From Eubacterium sp. (lineage in GTDB: Bacteria; Bacillota; Clostridia; Lachnospirales; Lachnospiraceae): a DNA stretch of 58,796 nt. A program made the position numbers and the translations under genes. Under the pieces are notes generated by a model. It saw only the letters and a program-made list of their open reading frames with translations. It did no database searches and was not told the DNA's origin. The stretch is from positions 1 through 58,796 of the forward strand of contig JAFRGL010000005.1 in the NCBI GenBank assembly GCA_017433825.1. The letters run 5' to 3'. Positions 43,530-53,432 of this stretch are shown one piece after another. Positions within the stretch are counted from its first letter, which is position 1. Each line of letters opens with the position of its first letter.

Positions 43530-44842
43530 TGGAAGAAAGAACATTTATCTGTGACAATATTTCCGTCAATGAGGATGGACATCTCTGCTTTGCAGGCAGG
43601 GATGTCCTTACTCTTGCAGCGGAATACAAAACACCTTTATATCTTTTTGACGAAAAGAAAATCCGGGAAAACATGCGCCGTTACAAGAATGCTTTTGCAA
43701 AATATTATCCCGGGACTGCACGGATTTCCTACGCTTCCAAGGCCTGTGCCTTTAAGCAGATGTACCGGATTGCGGCGGAAGAGGGCATCGGCATTGATAC
43801 CGTTTCCTGCGGCGAGATTTATACTGCCGCTTCGGCCGGCTTTCCGCTGGAAAACGCCTTTTTCCACGGCAATGCCAAGACGGACGAAGACATCGCCTAC
43901 GCCTGCGGCGCGGGCACCGGGTATTTTGTGGCGGACAATACGGAAGAGCTTATCGCGCTGGAGGCTGAGGCGGAAAGACTGGGCATCACCCAGAAAATCC
44001 TCCTCCGCATCACCCCGGGCATCGATCCCCACACCTACGAAGCGGTAAGTACCGGCAAGGTGGATTCCAAATTCGGAAATGCCATTGAAACCGGCGCGGC
44101 GGAGGAAATCGTAAGGCTGGCCCTTTCCATGCAGCATATCGCGCTTTGCGGCTATCACTGCCATGTGGGTTCCCAGGTGTTCGGCGAAGACGTTTTTGAA
44201 AGGGCAGCGGAGAAAATGCTGGACTTTGCCGCGGATATCCGGGAAAAAACCGGCTATGTACCGGAAATCCTGAACCTGGGCGGCGGCATCGGCGTACGTT
44301 ACGTCTCTTCCGATCCGGAGGTGGATTTTGACGGCATCATTCAGAGACTCTGCAGCCGTATCGTGACCTGCTGCGAAAAAAGCGGCCTTCCCCTTCCGGA
44401 ATTCATCATGGAGCCCGGCAGAAGTATCGCGGCGGATGCGGGAATGACCCTGTATACCCTATCTTCCGTGAAGAAAATCGAGGGCTTCAGGAATTATGCT
44501 GCGGTTGACGGCGGCATGACGGACAACCCCCGGTACGCGCTTTACGGTTCCTCCTATACCGTTTATGCCGCGGGAAGGATGAACGAAAAAACGGAAGAGA
44601 AGTTTACGGTGGCCGGACGCTGCTGCGAAAGCGGCGACATCATCCAGAAGGATGTGCCCCTGCCCTCCGGTATCGCAAGAGGGGATATCCTGGCGGTCTG
44701 CACCACCGGCGCCTACAACTATTCCATGGCATCCAACTACAACCGGATCGGCCGGCCCGCCGTCGTGTTTGTGAATGAAGGAGGCTCCTATATTGCAGTT
44801 AAGAGGGAGACACTCGCCGATCTTGCAGCCCTGGACTGCTGA
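43529..44842 (+). CDS. lysA: Diaminopimelate decarboxylase
   Basis: A 437-residue PLP enzyme of fold III that decarboxylates meso-diaminopimelate to L-lysine. PLP lysine in ISYASKACAF, HCHVGSQV, the Gly-rich phosphate loop LNLGGGIGV, EPGRSIAADAG and the C-terminal CCESGDI segment are present. The start overlaps the ddh stop by one base, so the genes are coupled. A terminator follows. Confidence 0.95.
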   Translation: MEERTFICDNISVNEDGHLCFAGRDVLTLAAEYKTPLYLFDEKKIRENMRRYKNAFAKYYPGTARISYASKACAFKQMYRIAAEEGIGIDTVSCGEIYTAASAGFPLENAFFHGNAKTDEDIAYACGAGTGYFVADNTEELIALEAEAERLGITQKILLRITPGIDPHTYEAVSTGKVDSKFGNAIETGAAEEIVRLALSMQHIALCGYHCHVGSQVFGEDVFERAAEKMLDFAADIREKTGYVPEILNLGGGIGVRYVSSDPEVDFDGIIQRLCSRIVTCCEKSGLPLPEFIMEPGRSIAADAGMTLYTLSSVKKIEGFRNYAAVDGGMTDNPRYALYGSSYTVYAAGRMNEKTEEKFTVAGRCCESGDIIQKDVPLPSGIARGDILAVCTTGAYNYSMASNYNRIGRPAVVFVNEGGSYIAVKRETLADLAALDC

Positions 44843-44882
44843 ACGAAAAAGAACTGTATAAAAAAATGAAGGAAACACCATG

Positions 44883-44909
44883 AAAAACCGTCATTTCTGA
44901 CGGTTTTTT
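44883..44909 (+). terminator. Terminator of the lysine operon
   Basis: AAAAACCGTCA and TGACGGTTTTT pair around TTTC, and further T follow. Confidence 0.85.
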
Positions 44910-45041
44910 ACTCCTTTAGCAAATCAAAGCAAAAAAATCTTGTATTCAAAGAAGAAAACTGTTATTCTAAAATATCATACCTTACCATGCCGTATTTATA
45001 TGGTTATGGAAGGAGCTATTATCAATCGATGAGGTTGCATT

Positions 45042-45983
45042 ATGGTATTCTACATTATCAAGCGCGTGGTCGCGGCTATCTATACGCTGTTGATTATCAT
45101 GGCAATAACCTTCTTCCTGATGAATGCAATTCCGGGAAGTCCGTTCCTGACCGAGAAATCCACACCGAAGCAGATCGAACTCGCCAATGCCAAGTACGGG
45201 CTGGACAAGCCGCTTATCGTCCAGTTCAAAAATTACGTTGTCAATTACCTGAAAGGCGATCTCGGCACGTCCTTAAAGATGCAGGAAGGCACGCCCGTGA
45301 AGACTATCATCTTCAACCAGGGCAAGTTCACCCTGTCCATCAAGCTGGGCATCAGTGCCCTGGTACTCGCTGTATGTATAGGCATCCCTCTGGGGTGTAT
45401 AGCTGCTTACCGGAGAGGAGGGGCCCTGGACGGTTTCTTAAGGGTAATAACCACAGTGGGCGTAGCCATACCGGGCTTCGTTCTGGCAACCCTGCTGCTG
45501 GTTCTGTTTGCCGTTAAACTGAAATGGGCGCCCACTATATCAGGCAGCCTGGAGGATATCAGAAGCTGCATTCTCCCGGTTATATCCATGTCTTTCTATT
45601 ATACCTGTTATATAGCCAAGCTGATGCGTACCAGCATGCTGGACGCCATCAACCAGGACTATATCCGTACGGCGAGGGCCAAGGGTGTGAAAACCAGGGC
45701 CATCGTTTTAAAGCATGCCCTGCGTAACTCCCTGATTCCGGTTATCACCTATCTGGGACCGGTTATCGCGGGTATCATCACCGGCAGCTTCGTTATCGAG
45801 TCCACCTTCTCCATTCCCGGACTGGGCAAGTACTATGTACAGTGCGTTTTAAGCCGTGACTATCCGATTATCATGGCGACCACGGTTGTACTGTCCGCCC
45901 TGGTTATCATCATGAACCTGGTGGTGGACGTTGCCTACAAGATTGTAGATCCGCGTATCTCGCTGACGACGAAGGAGGATTGA
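45042..45983 (+). CDS. oppB: Oligopeptide-type ABC transporter permease OppB
   Basis: A 313-residue six-span permease of the OppB/DppB type. The N-terminus MVFYIIKRVVAAIYTLLIIM and the PGSPF segment are typical. The cytoplasmic EAA loop is DYIRTARAKGVKTRAIVLKHAL, followed by FVIESTFSIPGLG. With OppC it forms the peptide or nickel channel. GAGG lies seven bases before the start. A weak TTGTAT/TATTCT pair 75-100 bp upstream could be the promoter. Confidence 0.88.
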   Translation: MVFYIIKRVVAAIYTLLIIMAITFFLMNAIPGSPFLTEKSTPKQIELANAKYGLDKPLIVQFKNYVVNYLKGDLGTSLKMQEGTPVKTIIFNQGKFTLSIKLGISALVLAVCIGIPLGCIAAYRRGGALDGFLRVITTVGVAIPGFVLATLLLVLFAVKLKWAPTISGSLEDIRSCILPVISMSFYYTCYIAKLMRTSMLDAINQDYIRTARAKGVKTRAIVLKHALRNSLIPVITYLGPVIAGIITGSFVIESTFSIPGLGKYYVQCVLSRDYPIIMATTVVLSALVIIMNLVVDVAYKIVDPRISLTTKED

Positions 45984-45987
45984 CGAC

Positions 45988-47355
45988 ATGAAAGACCCGT
46001 TTGCAAAATTCAGTCCTTTCCACGTCGATCCGAAGCCGATCATGGAAGAATTCAACCTGAGCGATGACGATTTTGCCCAAGCCTCCTCTGATGAGAAGGA
46101 ATCCATGGTCGAAACCCACAAGAGCGTGGGCTTCTGGGCGGACGCTTTCCGGCGTTTCAAGGCCAATACCGTATCCATGGTGGCGCTGTTCATCTTCATT
46201 GCCATGCTGGTGTTTGCCTTCCTGGGACCGAAGCTGATTCCGTATGGTTATGCGGACCAGTACAGAAGCTCCCAGAAACTGGCGCCTTTTGAGTACTCGG
46301 ACAATGAACTTCTGGCCAAATCCCTGGAGAAGAAATACGATGGCTTCTATGCCACCGCCCTTCTTCCGGGCAGCCTGACCGCCATCAAGCGCGGTGACTA
46401 CTACATCAACAACAAAGGCACCATTTATGCCTTCACCGTGACGAAAGCCATGGAAAAAGTAGTGCTCATCGTTGACAATGATGCCGCTGATCCCTTTATC
46501 AAGGTAAAGGAAAAAGACATTGACGGAAACGGAAACTTCACGGAATACGAAGTGATGGAGTATACGTCAGCACCGGCGGAAGGCGCGACCGAGCTGAAGC
46601 TGTCCACAAAGGTCTTCCCGCATGTGTTCGGCACCGACTCCGCAGGCCGTGATATCATGGCACGTACCATGTACGGCGCACGGGTGTCCATCATCATCGG
46701 TATCGTGGCAGCCATTATCGTGCTTATTATCGGCAGCATCTACGGCTCCATTGCCGGCTTCATCGGCGGCAAGGCCGACTTTATCATGATGCGTATCGTG
46801 GAACTGATATATTCCATTCCCGAGGTGCTCATCGTACTGCTGCTGCAGGTGGTGCTGAAAGATCCCCTGCAGGCCTGGTTTGACGCCGGCAGATCCGGCT
46901 TCGCCCTGGCCATGAAAGACCTGGGTGCCGGTATCGTCAGTATCTTCATTACCTTCGCCGTACTGTACTGGGTTACCATGGCCCGTATCGTCCGCGGCCA
47001 GGTACTGCAGCTGAAGCAGCAGGAATACGTAACCGCGGCTACCGCGCTGGGCGCTTCCAGCGGCCGTATCATAAGACGGCACCTGCTTCCCAACTGTGTA
47101 GGCTCCCTGGTTATCACCACATGCCTGCAGATTCCTTCAGCTATTTTCCTGGAATCCTTCCTGTCCTTCTTAGGCCTGGGTGTTTCGGCCCCCATGGCGT
47201 CCCTGGGCTCACTTTGCTCGGATGCGCTGGAGACGATTACGCTGTATCCCTACAGGCTGGTATTCCCGGCTATTATCCTGACCATTATCGTACTGACCCT
47301 GAACCTGGTAGGCGACGGACTTCGTGACGCGCTTGACCCGCGTCTGAAACAGTAA
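45988..47355 (+). CDS. oppC: Oligopeptide-type ABC transporter permease OppC with large external insertion
   Basis: 455 residues, about 150 more than a standard OppC. After a soluble N-terminus and the first span (about residues 57-80), an extra stretch of roughly 115 residues (about 85-200), rich in charged and aromatic residues, precedes the conserved HVFGTDSAGRDIMARTMYG. The rest is canonical, with the EAA loop VTAATALGASSGRIIRRHLLPN and five spans. The insertion would face outside and could contact the binding protein. Extended OppC proteins of this type are known in Firmicutes, to my recollection. Confidence 0.86.
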   Translation: MKDPFAKFSPFHVDPKPIMEEFNLSDDDFAQASSDEKESMVETHKSVGFWADAFRRFKANTVSMVALFIFIAMLVFAFLGPKLIPYGYADQYRSSQKLAPFEYSDNELLAKSLEKKYDGFYATALLPGSLTAIKRGDYYINNKGTIYAFTVTKAMEKVVLIVDNDAADPFIKVKEKDIDGNGNFTEYEVMEYTSAPAEGATELKLSTKVFPHVFGTDSAGRDIMARTMYGARVSIIIGIVAAIIVLIIGSIYGSIAGFIGGKADFIMMRIVELIYSIPEVLIVLLLQVVLKDPLQAWFDAGRSGFALAMKDLGAGIVSIFITFAVLYWVTMARIVRGQVLQLKQQEYVTAATALGASSGRIIRRHLLPNCVGSLVITTCLQIPSAIFLESFLSFLGLGVSAPMASLGSLCSDALETITLYPYRLVFPAIILTIIVLTLNLVGDGLRDALDPRLKQ

Positions 47356-47372
47356 AGGAGGAGTGCTTTATT

Positions 47373-48377
47373 ATGGAAGAAAAAAAGAATCTTCTTGAAA
47401 TAAAAGACCTGAGAGTTTCCTTCTTTACCCCCGCAGGTGAAGTAAAGGCAGTTAACGGTATTTCCTACACCCTGGGATACGACGAAGTAATGGGCATTGT
47501 AGGCGAGTCCGGCTCCGGCAAGAGCGTGGAAGCCTATGCCATTATCGGCCTCCTGCAGAACCCCGGCCGTGTTATCGGCGGTTCGATTACCTTTGAAGGT
47601 GAAGACGTCCTGGCTTTCTCTGCTGAACAGATGCGTCAGTTCCGGGGCAACAAAGTCAGTATGATTTTCCAGAACCCCATGACCTGCCTGAACCCGGTTT
47701 ATACCATCGGCGACCAGCTGTCTGAGGCGCTGACCTGCCACGACAGTTCGATTTCCAAGGAGGATGCGCTGAAAAGGGCGGTGGAGATGCTGGAACTGGT
47801 CGGCATCAACAACGCCGAAAAACGTGTAAAGCAGTATCCCCATGAATTCTCCGGCGGCATGCGTCAGCGTGCCATGATTGCCATGGCCCTGATTACCAAG
47901 CCGAAGCTTCTGATAGCGGACGAGCCGACAACGGCCCTGGACGTAACCATCCAGGCCCAGATTCTGGACCTGATGAAGAACCTGCAGGAAACCGAAGGCA
48001 CTTCCATTATCTTCATTACCCACAACCTGGGTGTTGTGGCGGAAATCTGCGACCGTGTATCCGTTATGTATGCGGGCCACATCGTGGAGCAGGGCAAGGT
48101 TAATGACATTTTCTACAACCCGCAGCATCCCTATACCAAGGGCCTGCTGGCCTCCGTGCCGCGGCTGGACGAGGATACGCCGGCCAAGCTGATCCCCATT
48201 GAAGGTACGCCCATCGACCTTCTGAACCCGCCCCAGGGCTGCAATTTCGGACCCCGCTGCCGCGACTGCATGAAGATTTGTCTCAGGGAAAAACCGCCTT
48301 ACGTCGAACTCGGGGAAGGCCACATTTCCGCCTGCTGGCTGCATTTTAAGGAAGCAAAGGAGGCCGCAAATGCCTGA
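47373..48377 (+). CDS. oppD: Oligopeptide-type ABC transporter ATPase OppD
   Basis: 334 residues with Walker [15 protein letters not shown], signature [15 protein letters not shown], Walker [15 protein letters not shown] and the C-terminal Cys-rich tail ([14 protein letters not shown]) characteristic of OppD/DppD proteins, which can hold an iron-sulfur cluster in some members. The stop overlaps oppF by 8 bp. Confidence 0.9.
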   Translation: MEEKKNLLEIKDLRVSFFTPAGEVKAVNGISYTLGYDEVMGIVGESGSGKSVEAYAIIGLLQNPGRVIGGSITFEGEDVLAFSAEQMRQFRGNKVSMIFQNPMTCLNPVYTIGDQLSEALTCHDSSISKEDALKRAVEMLELVGINNAEKRVKQYPHEFSGGMRQRAMIAMALITKPKLLIADEPTTALDVTIQAQILDLMKNLQETEGTSIIFITHNLGVVAEICDRVSVMYAGHIVEQGKVNDIFYNPQHPYTKGLLASVPRLDEDTPAKLIPIEGTPIDLLNPPQGCNFGPRCRDCMKICLREKPPYVELGEGHISACWLHFKEAKEAANA

Positions 48378-49359
48378 ACAGACAAAACTGGTAGAAGTGA
48401 AAAACCTCAAGAAGTATTTTCCGGTGAAAAGCACCGGCCTGAAGAAGACCTTCGTCCAGGCAGTGGAAGCCGCCAACTTCGATATTTACAAGGGTGAAAC
48501 CTTCGGCCTGGTAGGAGAGTCAGGCTGCGGCAAGACCACTCTGGGCAGAACCATCATCCGGCTGTACGAGCCCACCAGCGGCGCGATTATCTACGACGGG
48601 AAGGTCATTTACGACAGTGAAAAGCGCATCGCGGAAAAGATGCTTCCCTACCGCCGCAAGATGCAGATTATTTTCCAGGATCCTTCCGCTTCCCTGGACC
48701 CCCGTATGACGGTAGGCGAGATTGTAGGCGAAGCCCTGGATATCCATAAGCTGACAAGCAGCAAGGAAGAAAGAACCGAGCGTATTAAGACCCTGCTGGA
48801 CCAGGTAGGCCTGAACACCGAGCACGCGAACCGCTTCCCCCACGAGTTTTCCGGCGGACAGCAGCAGCGTGTCGGCATTGCCAGGGCCCTGGCCGTGGAA
48901 CCGGAATTCATCGTCTGCGACGAGCCGATTTCCGCGCTGGACGTATCCATACAGTCCCAGGTGGTCAATATGCTGGAGGATCTGCAGGAAAACCTGGGAC
49001 TGACGTACCTGTTCATCGCCCATGATATCTCCGTCGTAAGGCATATTTCCAACCGTATCGGCGTTATGTACCTGGGCTGTATGGTGGAAATGGCGGAAAG
49101 CTACGAGCTCTGCAGCCATCCCATCCATCCCTACACCCAGACTCTGATTTCCGCCGTGCCGCTGCCGGATCCGGAGAAGAACAAAACCCGTCAGCGTATC
49201 CTTCTGGAAGGTGATATTCCAAGCCCCATCAACCCGCCTTCCGGCTGCCGTTTCCATACCAGATGCCCGTACGCAACGGAAAAATGCAGCCAGGCCATGC
49301 CGGAATTTAAGGAATATTCACCCGGCCATTACGCCGCGTGCCATATGCTGGATAACTGA
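48370..49359 (+). CDS. oppF: Oligopeptide-type ABC transporter ATPase OppF
   Basis: 329 residues with Walker A GESGCGKTTLGRTIIR, signature FSGGQQQRVGIARAL, Walker B FIVCDEPISALDVS and a C-terminal Cys tail (CRFHTRCPYATEKC). It pairs with OppD. The start lies within the oppD end. The binding-protein gene follows after 150 bp with its own promoter. Confidence 0.9.
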   Translation: MPEQTKLVEVKNLKKYFPVKSTGLKKTFVQAVEAANFDIYKGETFGLVGESGCGKTTLGRTIIRLYEPTSGAIIYDGKVIYDSEKRIAEKMLPYRRKMQIIFQDPSASLDPRMTVGEIVGEALDIHKLTSSKEERTERIKTLLDQVGLNTEHANRFPHEFSGGQQQRVGIARALAVEPEFIVCDEPISALDVSIQSQVVNMLEDLQENLGLTYLFIAHDISVVRHISNRIGVMYLGCMVEMAESYELCSHPIHPYTQTLISAVPLPDPEKNKTRQRILLEGDIPSPINPPSGCRFHTRCPYATEKCSQAMPEFKEYSPGHYAACHMLDN

Positions 49360-49429
49360 TTTCCGGATACATTTATGAAAATTAACCGCATTTAGCGGAT
49401 GATTTCCGCAGATTTCATTCATTTTACCG

Positions 49430-49458
49430 TTGTAGAATCGGGAAAATGTATGTATAAT
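49430..49458 (+). promoter_or_regulatory. Promoter of oppA
   Basis: TTGTAG (49430-49435), a 17-bp spacer and a perfect TATAAT (49453-49458) would give extra oppA mRNA relative to oppBCDF. Confidence 0.65.
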
Positions 49459-49468
49459 TACTCAAGAT

Positions 49469-49486
49469 AAACCCCCGAAAGGGTTT
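49469..49486 (+). other. 5' leader hairpin of oppA
   Basis: AAACCC and GGGTTT pair around CCGAAA, directly after the sequence CTCAAG. The element closely matches the livK leader in sequence and in its position between promoter and ribosome site. Confidence 0.45.
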
Positions 49487-49511
49487 ATAAAATAAGAAGG
49501 AGGAGTAACTT

Positions 49512-51320
49512 ATGAAAAAGTTAACCGCAATGCTTCTTGCAGCAGCCATGGTTGTCAGCCTTACCGCCTGCGGCGGCGGCGGAGCAGACTCTACCGAGGA
49601 AAAGTCCAGCTCAGCAGCCTCTTCTGTTGTATCTGAAGCAGCAAGCTCTTCTGCGGTCAGCGAAGCTTCTGCAGTTTCCGAGACTTCCGAAACCTCTGAA
49701 GTTGAAGCGCCCGTAACTGAAGGCTTTACCGTAAACGCTTGTATCGCTTCCGAGCCCGAGACCATCGATCCGGCCCTCATCAGCTCTGTAGACGGTTCTG
49801 CATATACCCAGCATCAGTTTGAAAACCTGATGAAGTATGGCATGACCGATACCGTAGTTGACCAGGATGGACATATGTTCATGACTGAGATCGTTCCCGG
49901 CCAGGCTGCAAGCTACACTGTAAGCGAAGACCTTACCGTCTACACCTTCACCCTTCGTGATGACATCTTCTGGTCAGACGGCGTTCCCGTAAAGGCCCAG
50001 GATTTCGTTTACGCATGGCAGAGAGTTGTTAATCCCGATACCGCTTCCGATTACGGCTACTTCCTGAACGACATCGTTCTGAACGCCACCGCAATCCAGA
50101 ACGGCGAGATGGATCCTTCCGAGCTTGGTATCAAGGCTCTTGACGACAAGACCGTTGAAATCACCCTGGAAGCTCCCTGTGCTTACTTCCTTGAGATCTG
50201 TGCTTTCGCTTCCCTGATGCCCGAACGTCAGGACGTTGTGGAAGGCAGCGACAACTGGACAGAGCCCGAGAACATCGTAGTAAACGGACCTTACAAGGTA
50301 ACCGAGTGGAAGCATGATGCCTACATCGTTATGCAGCCCAACGAGTATTACTATGATTATGAGAACCTCGGACCCGACACCATCGTTTGGTGGCTGTCCG
50401 ACTCCGAAACCGCTATTTACCAGAACTATGAGAGCGGCACCTTTGACTTCATCGAAAGCTTCCCGACCGACCTGATCGCAAGCCTTCAGGATTCCGGCGA
50501 CTGCTTCATCAACCCCTATGTAGGCACCTACTATCTGTACCTCAACTGTGACAAGATCACAGACTGGAGAGTACGTGCGGCCATGGTTCTTTCCGTTGAC
50601 CGTGACAACATCGTTGAAAACGTAACCCAGGGCGGACAGGTTCCGGCTACCGGTCTTGTTGCCTCCGGCATTCTGGATTCCACCGGCGCTGATTTCGCTT
50701 ACGGTGCATCCGAGCTCGGTGCTGTTTACAACTGGCTGTCACAGCAGTATCCGGATTACGATCTGGAGACCTACGCCGGCAAGTGTGAACTTGCCCAGGA
50801 TCTGTACCAGGCAGCTGTTGACGACGGTTCATGGGATCCCAACACCACCGTTGTTTACAACTTCAACACTTCCGATACCCACAAGGCCATCGCAGAAGCC
50901 TGCGGCCATGACTGGAAGGATGTTCTCGGCATGGATATCACCACCGAGAACCAGGAGTGGGCTACTTACACCAACGGTCTTGGCGAGCATGCATTCGGCG
51001 TTGCCCGTCTTGGCTGGATCGCTGACTACAATGACCCGGTTACCTATCTTGAGCTGTTCGTAACAGGCAACTCCTACAACTACGGTCTGTATTCAGATGA
51101 GAACTACGACAATGCCATCAAGACCGCCAAGGGAATGCTGGCAGGTACTGATCGTGATGCTACCCTGTATGCTGCTGAAGAAGCCATGTTCAGCGAAGGC
51201 GGCTTCCCGGTTTGCCCGATCTACTACTACACCAACCTGTACTGCGCACAGGGCCTTGACAACATGGGCTACACCCCGATGGGTTACTTCTTCTTCTGGT
51301 ATGTAACTCCGGCTGAATAA
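49512..51320 (+). CDS. oppA: Oligopeptide-type ABC transporter substrate-binding lipoprotein
   Basis: 602 residues. Signal peptide with lipobox SLTAC, a long Ser/Ala/Glu spacer, then the SBP family 5 fold: EPETIDPALISSVDGS, YTFTLRDDIFWSDGVPVKAQDFVYAWQR (given in part), a D-N-P-V-T-Y region near the C-terminus and CPIYYYTNLY. Length and layout match OppA/DppA. Codon use is biased to a small set with many GTT, GCT and AAG, as expected for an abundant protein. AGGAGGAG precedes the start. Confidence 0.9.
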   Translation: MKKLTAMLLAAAMVVSLTACGGGGADSTEEKSSSAASSVVSEAASSSAVSEASAVSETSETSEVEAPVTEGFTVNACIASEPETIDPALISSVDGSAYTQHQFENLMKYGMTDTVVDQDGHMFMTEIVPGQAASYTVSEDLTVYTFTLRDDIFWSDGVPVKAQDFVYAWQRVVNPDTASDYGYFLNDIVLNATAIQNGEMDPSELGIKALDDKTVEITLEAPCAYFLEICAFASLMPERQDVVEGSDNWTEPENIVVNGPYKVTEWKHDAYIVMQPNEYYYDYENLGPDTIVWWLSDSETAIYQNYESGTFDFIESFPTDLIASLQDSGDCFINPYVGTYYLYLNCDKITDWRVRAAMVLSVDRDNIVENVTQGGQVPATGLVASGILDSTGADFAYGASELGAVYNWLSQQYPDYDLETYAGKCELAQDLYQAAVDDGSWDPNTTVVYNFNTSDTHKAIAEACGHDWKDVLGMDITTENQEWATYTNGLGEHAFGVARLGWIADYNDPVTYLELFVTGNSYNYGLYSDENYDNAIKTAKGMLAGTDRDATLYAAEEAMFSEGGFPVCPIYYYTNLYCAQGLDNMGYTPMGYFFFWYVTPAE

Positions 51321-51356
51321 AGCTTAAGTTGAAAGACAGTTAAAGCGTTAAGAAGG

Positions 51357-51385
51357 ATCCCCCGCCTGCAAGGCGGGGGATTTTT
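51357..51385 (+). terminator. Terminator of oppA
   Basis: ATCCCCCGCC and GGCGGGGGAT pair around TGCAA and are followed by TTTTT. Confidence 0.9.
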
Positions 51386-51399
51386 CGGAAAGGAGGGAA

Positions 51400-52326
51400 A
51401 TGTCCGGCTGTACCTTATGCCCCAGAAACTGCGGGGCGGACAGAGTCAAATCAAAAGGATACTGCGGCGAGAGCACGGCGGTGCGCGTTGCCCGGGCAGC
51501 CCTGCATTTCTGGGAGGAACCCTGTATTTCCGGTGTTTCCGGTTCGGGCACGGTGTTTTTCACCGGCTGTTCCTTAAAATGCGTGTTCTGCCAGAATTAC
51601 GCGCTGTCTGACGCCGGCACGGGATGGACCGTGAGCGCACAGAAGCTGGCGGACATCTTTCTTGCGCTGCAGGATAAAGGCGCGTCCAATATCAACCTGG
51701 TGACACCCTCGCATTTCGTGCCGCAGATTGCTGAAGCGCTGGAAAAAGCGAAAGGGCAGGGGCTTCTGCTTCCGGTGGTGTACAACACGGGAAGCTATGA
51801 GAATGTCAGTACGGTTAAAATGATGGAGGGCCTTGCGGATATTTACCTGCCGGATTTGAAGTTTTATTCCCCGGATCTGTCCGCGCGGTACGCAAACGCC
51901 CCGGATTATTTCGAAAAGGCGTCGGAAGCCATCGCCGAAATGGTGCGGCAGACCGGGCCGGCCGTTTTCGCAGAAGAAAGCATCCTTACGGAAGACGGTG
52001 AAGAAATCCGGCTGATGAAGAAAGGCACTGTCGTACGTCATATGGTGCTGCCCGGCTGTACGAAGGATTCGAAGCAAATCCTGGAATACCTGTACCGGAC
52101 ATACGGTGACGGCATTTATATCAGCATCATGAACCAGTACACGCCCATGCTTTCCACCGGGCAGCTGGAGGGCTTCCCGGAGCTTGAAAGGCCTGTGACT
52201 TCCAGGGAATACAGCCGTGTGGTGGGCTTTGCCCTCAAGCTGGGTATTGAGAACGCCTTCATCCAGGAGGGCGGGACGGATAAGGACAGCTTTATCCCTT
52301 CCTTTAACGGTGATGGAGTGCTGTAA
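51400..52326 (+). CDS. Radical SAM protein of the PflX (COG1313) type
   Basis: 308 residues. An N-terminal Cys cluster (CTLCPRNCGADR...GYCG) precedes the radical SAM motif Cys-x3-Cys-x2-Cys in FTGCSLKCVFCQN. The SAM-binding part follows (INLVTPSHFVPQI). This is the group annotated PflX or AmmeMemoRadiSam-like. It is related to pyruvate formate-lyase activases but lacks the extra ferredoxin-type insertion that many glycyl-radical activases carry. It is the only radical SAM gene in the window, yet lies 39 kb from the glycyl radical enzyme, so a functional link is not indicated. Function unknown. Confidence 0.78.
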   Translation: MSGCTLCPRNCGADRVKSKGYCGESTAVRVARAALHFWEEPCISGVSGSGTVFFTGCSLKCVFCQNYALSDAGTGWTVSAQKLADIFLALQDKGASNINLVTPSHFVPQIAEALEKAKGQGLLLPVVYNTGSYENVSTVKMMEGLADIYLPDLKFYSPDLSARYANAPDYFEKASEAIAEMVRQTGPAVFAEESILTEDGEEIRLMKKGTVVRHMVLPGCTKDSKQILEYLYRTYGDGIYISIMNQYTPMLSTGQLEGFPELERPVTSREYSRVVGFALKLGIENAFIQEGGTDKDSFIPSFNGDGVL

Positions 52327-52381
52327 ATCTCAAAAGAGGGACTTGACGAACCGGAAAAAGACAGTTAAACTGTTTCCTCGT

Positions 52382-52437
52382 AAAGAGCAAAGATATTTGC
52401 GGATCATAACGGTCTGTGAATACCTTTGCTCTTTTTT
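52382..52437 (+). terminator. Terminator with long loop after the radical SAM gene
   Basis: AAAGAGCAAAG pairs with CTTTGCTCTTT across a 31-nt loop and ends in a T run. A second hairpin AAGGCC-GTTCC-GGCCTT (52450-52466) lies just before the next ribosome site. Confidence 0.6.
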
Positions 52438-52488
52438 GTCTGTAAATACAAGGCCGTTCCGGCCTTTTCCATAACAGGAGGAGGGCAA

Positions 52489-53391
52489 ATGAAGAAGAAA
52501 AAAAACAGCATGAGAATGGTTTTAAAAGATCCTGCGCTGCGGAAGAAGTGGCTCAGGGAGGAAACAACGGACATCGGTGCGGAAATCGCGGGAAATCTTC
52601 TGATATCCCTGGCCATCTGCAGTTTTGTGCTGCAGGCGGATATCCCCTTAAGCGGGTTTTCCGGCGTGGCGCTTCTGCTGTACCGCTTTTTCAGGCTGCC
52701 CATCGGTGTGACCACCCTGGTGATGAACATTCCGGTGGCACTCATCTGCTATAAGCTTATCGGCCGGAAATTTATCATCAAATCCTTCCGGTGCATGGTT
52801 ATCTCAACCATCATGGTGGACGTGCTGGGCCGCTTCATGCCCGTATATTCCGGAAACAGGCTGATTGCCACGCTGCTTACCGGTGTGTGCTATGGCGTAG
52901 GCTACGGGCTGATTTACATGCGGCATTCCTCCACAGGCGGGGCGGATTTCATCCTGATGGCGGTGCGCAAGGTCAAACCCCACCTGAAGCTGGGAACCAT
53001 CATTTTCATCATGGACACGGTGGTCGTGGTAATCGGCGGCATCATTATGCGCACCTTTGACGGCATCGTTTACGGCATGATCGTCATTTTCCTGACTTCA
53101 ACTGTGGTGGACAAGGTCATGTACAATGCAAACGCGGGCCGGATAGGGCTTATTGTCACGGACAACGGCGCTGATATCTGCAGATGCATCGACAAAGTCT
53201 CAAGCCGCGGTTCCACAATCCTTGCGGCAAAAGGCGGCTATACCGGCGCGGAAAAAGCCGTTGTCATGGTAGCCTCAAGCCCGAAGGAAATGTACAGCAT
53301 CAGCGAGGCCGTGAAGAGGACGGACGAAGCTTCATTTATGATCATTATGAATTCCAACGAGGTACACGGCGAAGGGTTCCGGGTGATTTAG
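52489..53391 (+). CDS. YitT-family membrane protein
   Basis: 300 residues from the ATG after GGAGGAGGG. Five to six membrane spans fill residues 30-200 (IGVTTLVMNIPVALICYKLI; STGGADFILMAVRK), followed by a cytoplasmic C-terminal domain (GRIGLIVTDNGADIC...HGEGFRVI) of the DUF2179 type. This is the usual layout of the YitT/YqfU family, whose transport or signalling role is not established. Confidence 0.85.
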   Translation: MKKKKNSMRMVLKDPALRKKWLREETTDIGAEIAGNLLISLAICSFVLQADIPLSGFSGVALLLYRFFRLPIGVTTLVMNIPVALICYKLIGRKFIIKSFRCMVISTIMVDVLGRFMPVYSGNRLIATLLTGVCYGVGYGLIYMRHSSTGGADFILMAVRKVKPHLKLGTIIFIMDTVVVVIGGIIMRTFDGIVYGMIVIFLTSTVVDKVMYNANAGRIGLIVTDNGADICRCIDKVSSRGSTILAAKGGYTGAEKAVVMVASSPKEMYSISEAVKRTDEASFMIIMNSNEVHGEGFRVI

Positions 53392-53432
53392 CTGAAATTC
53401 GCTAAAAACTGCCCAAAAAGACGGATTTAAAC

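Noticed and set aside
51400-52326. Activating enzyme for the glycyl radical enzyme
   Set aside because: It has the N-terminal Cys cluster and layout of PflX-type proteins and is 39 kb away behind its own ribosome site and an upstream terminator.
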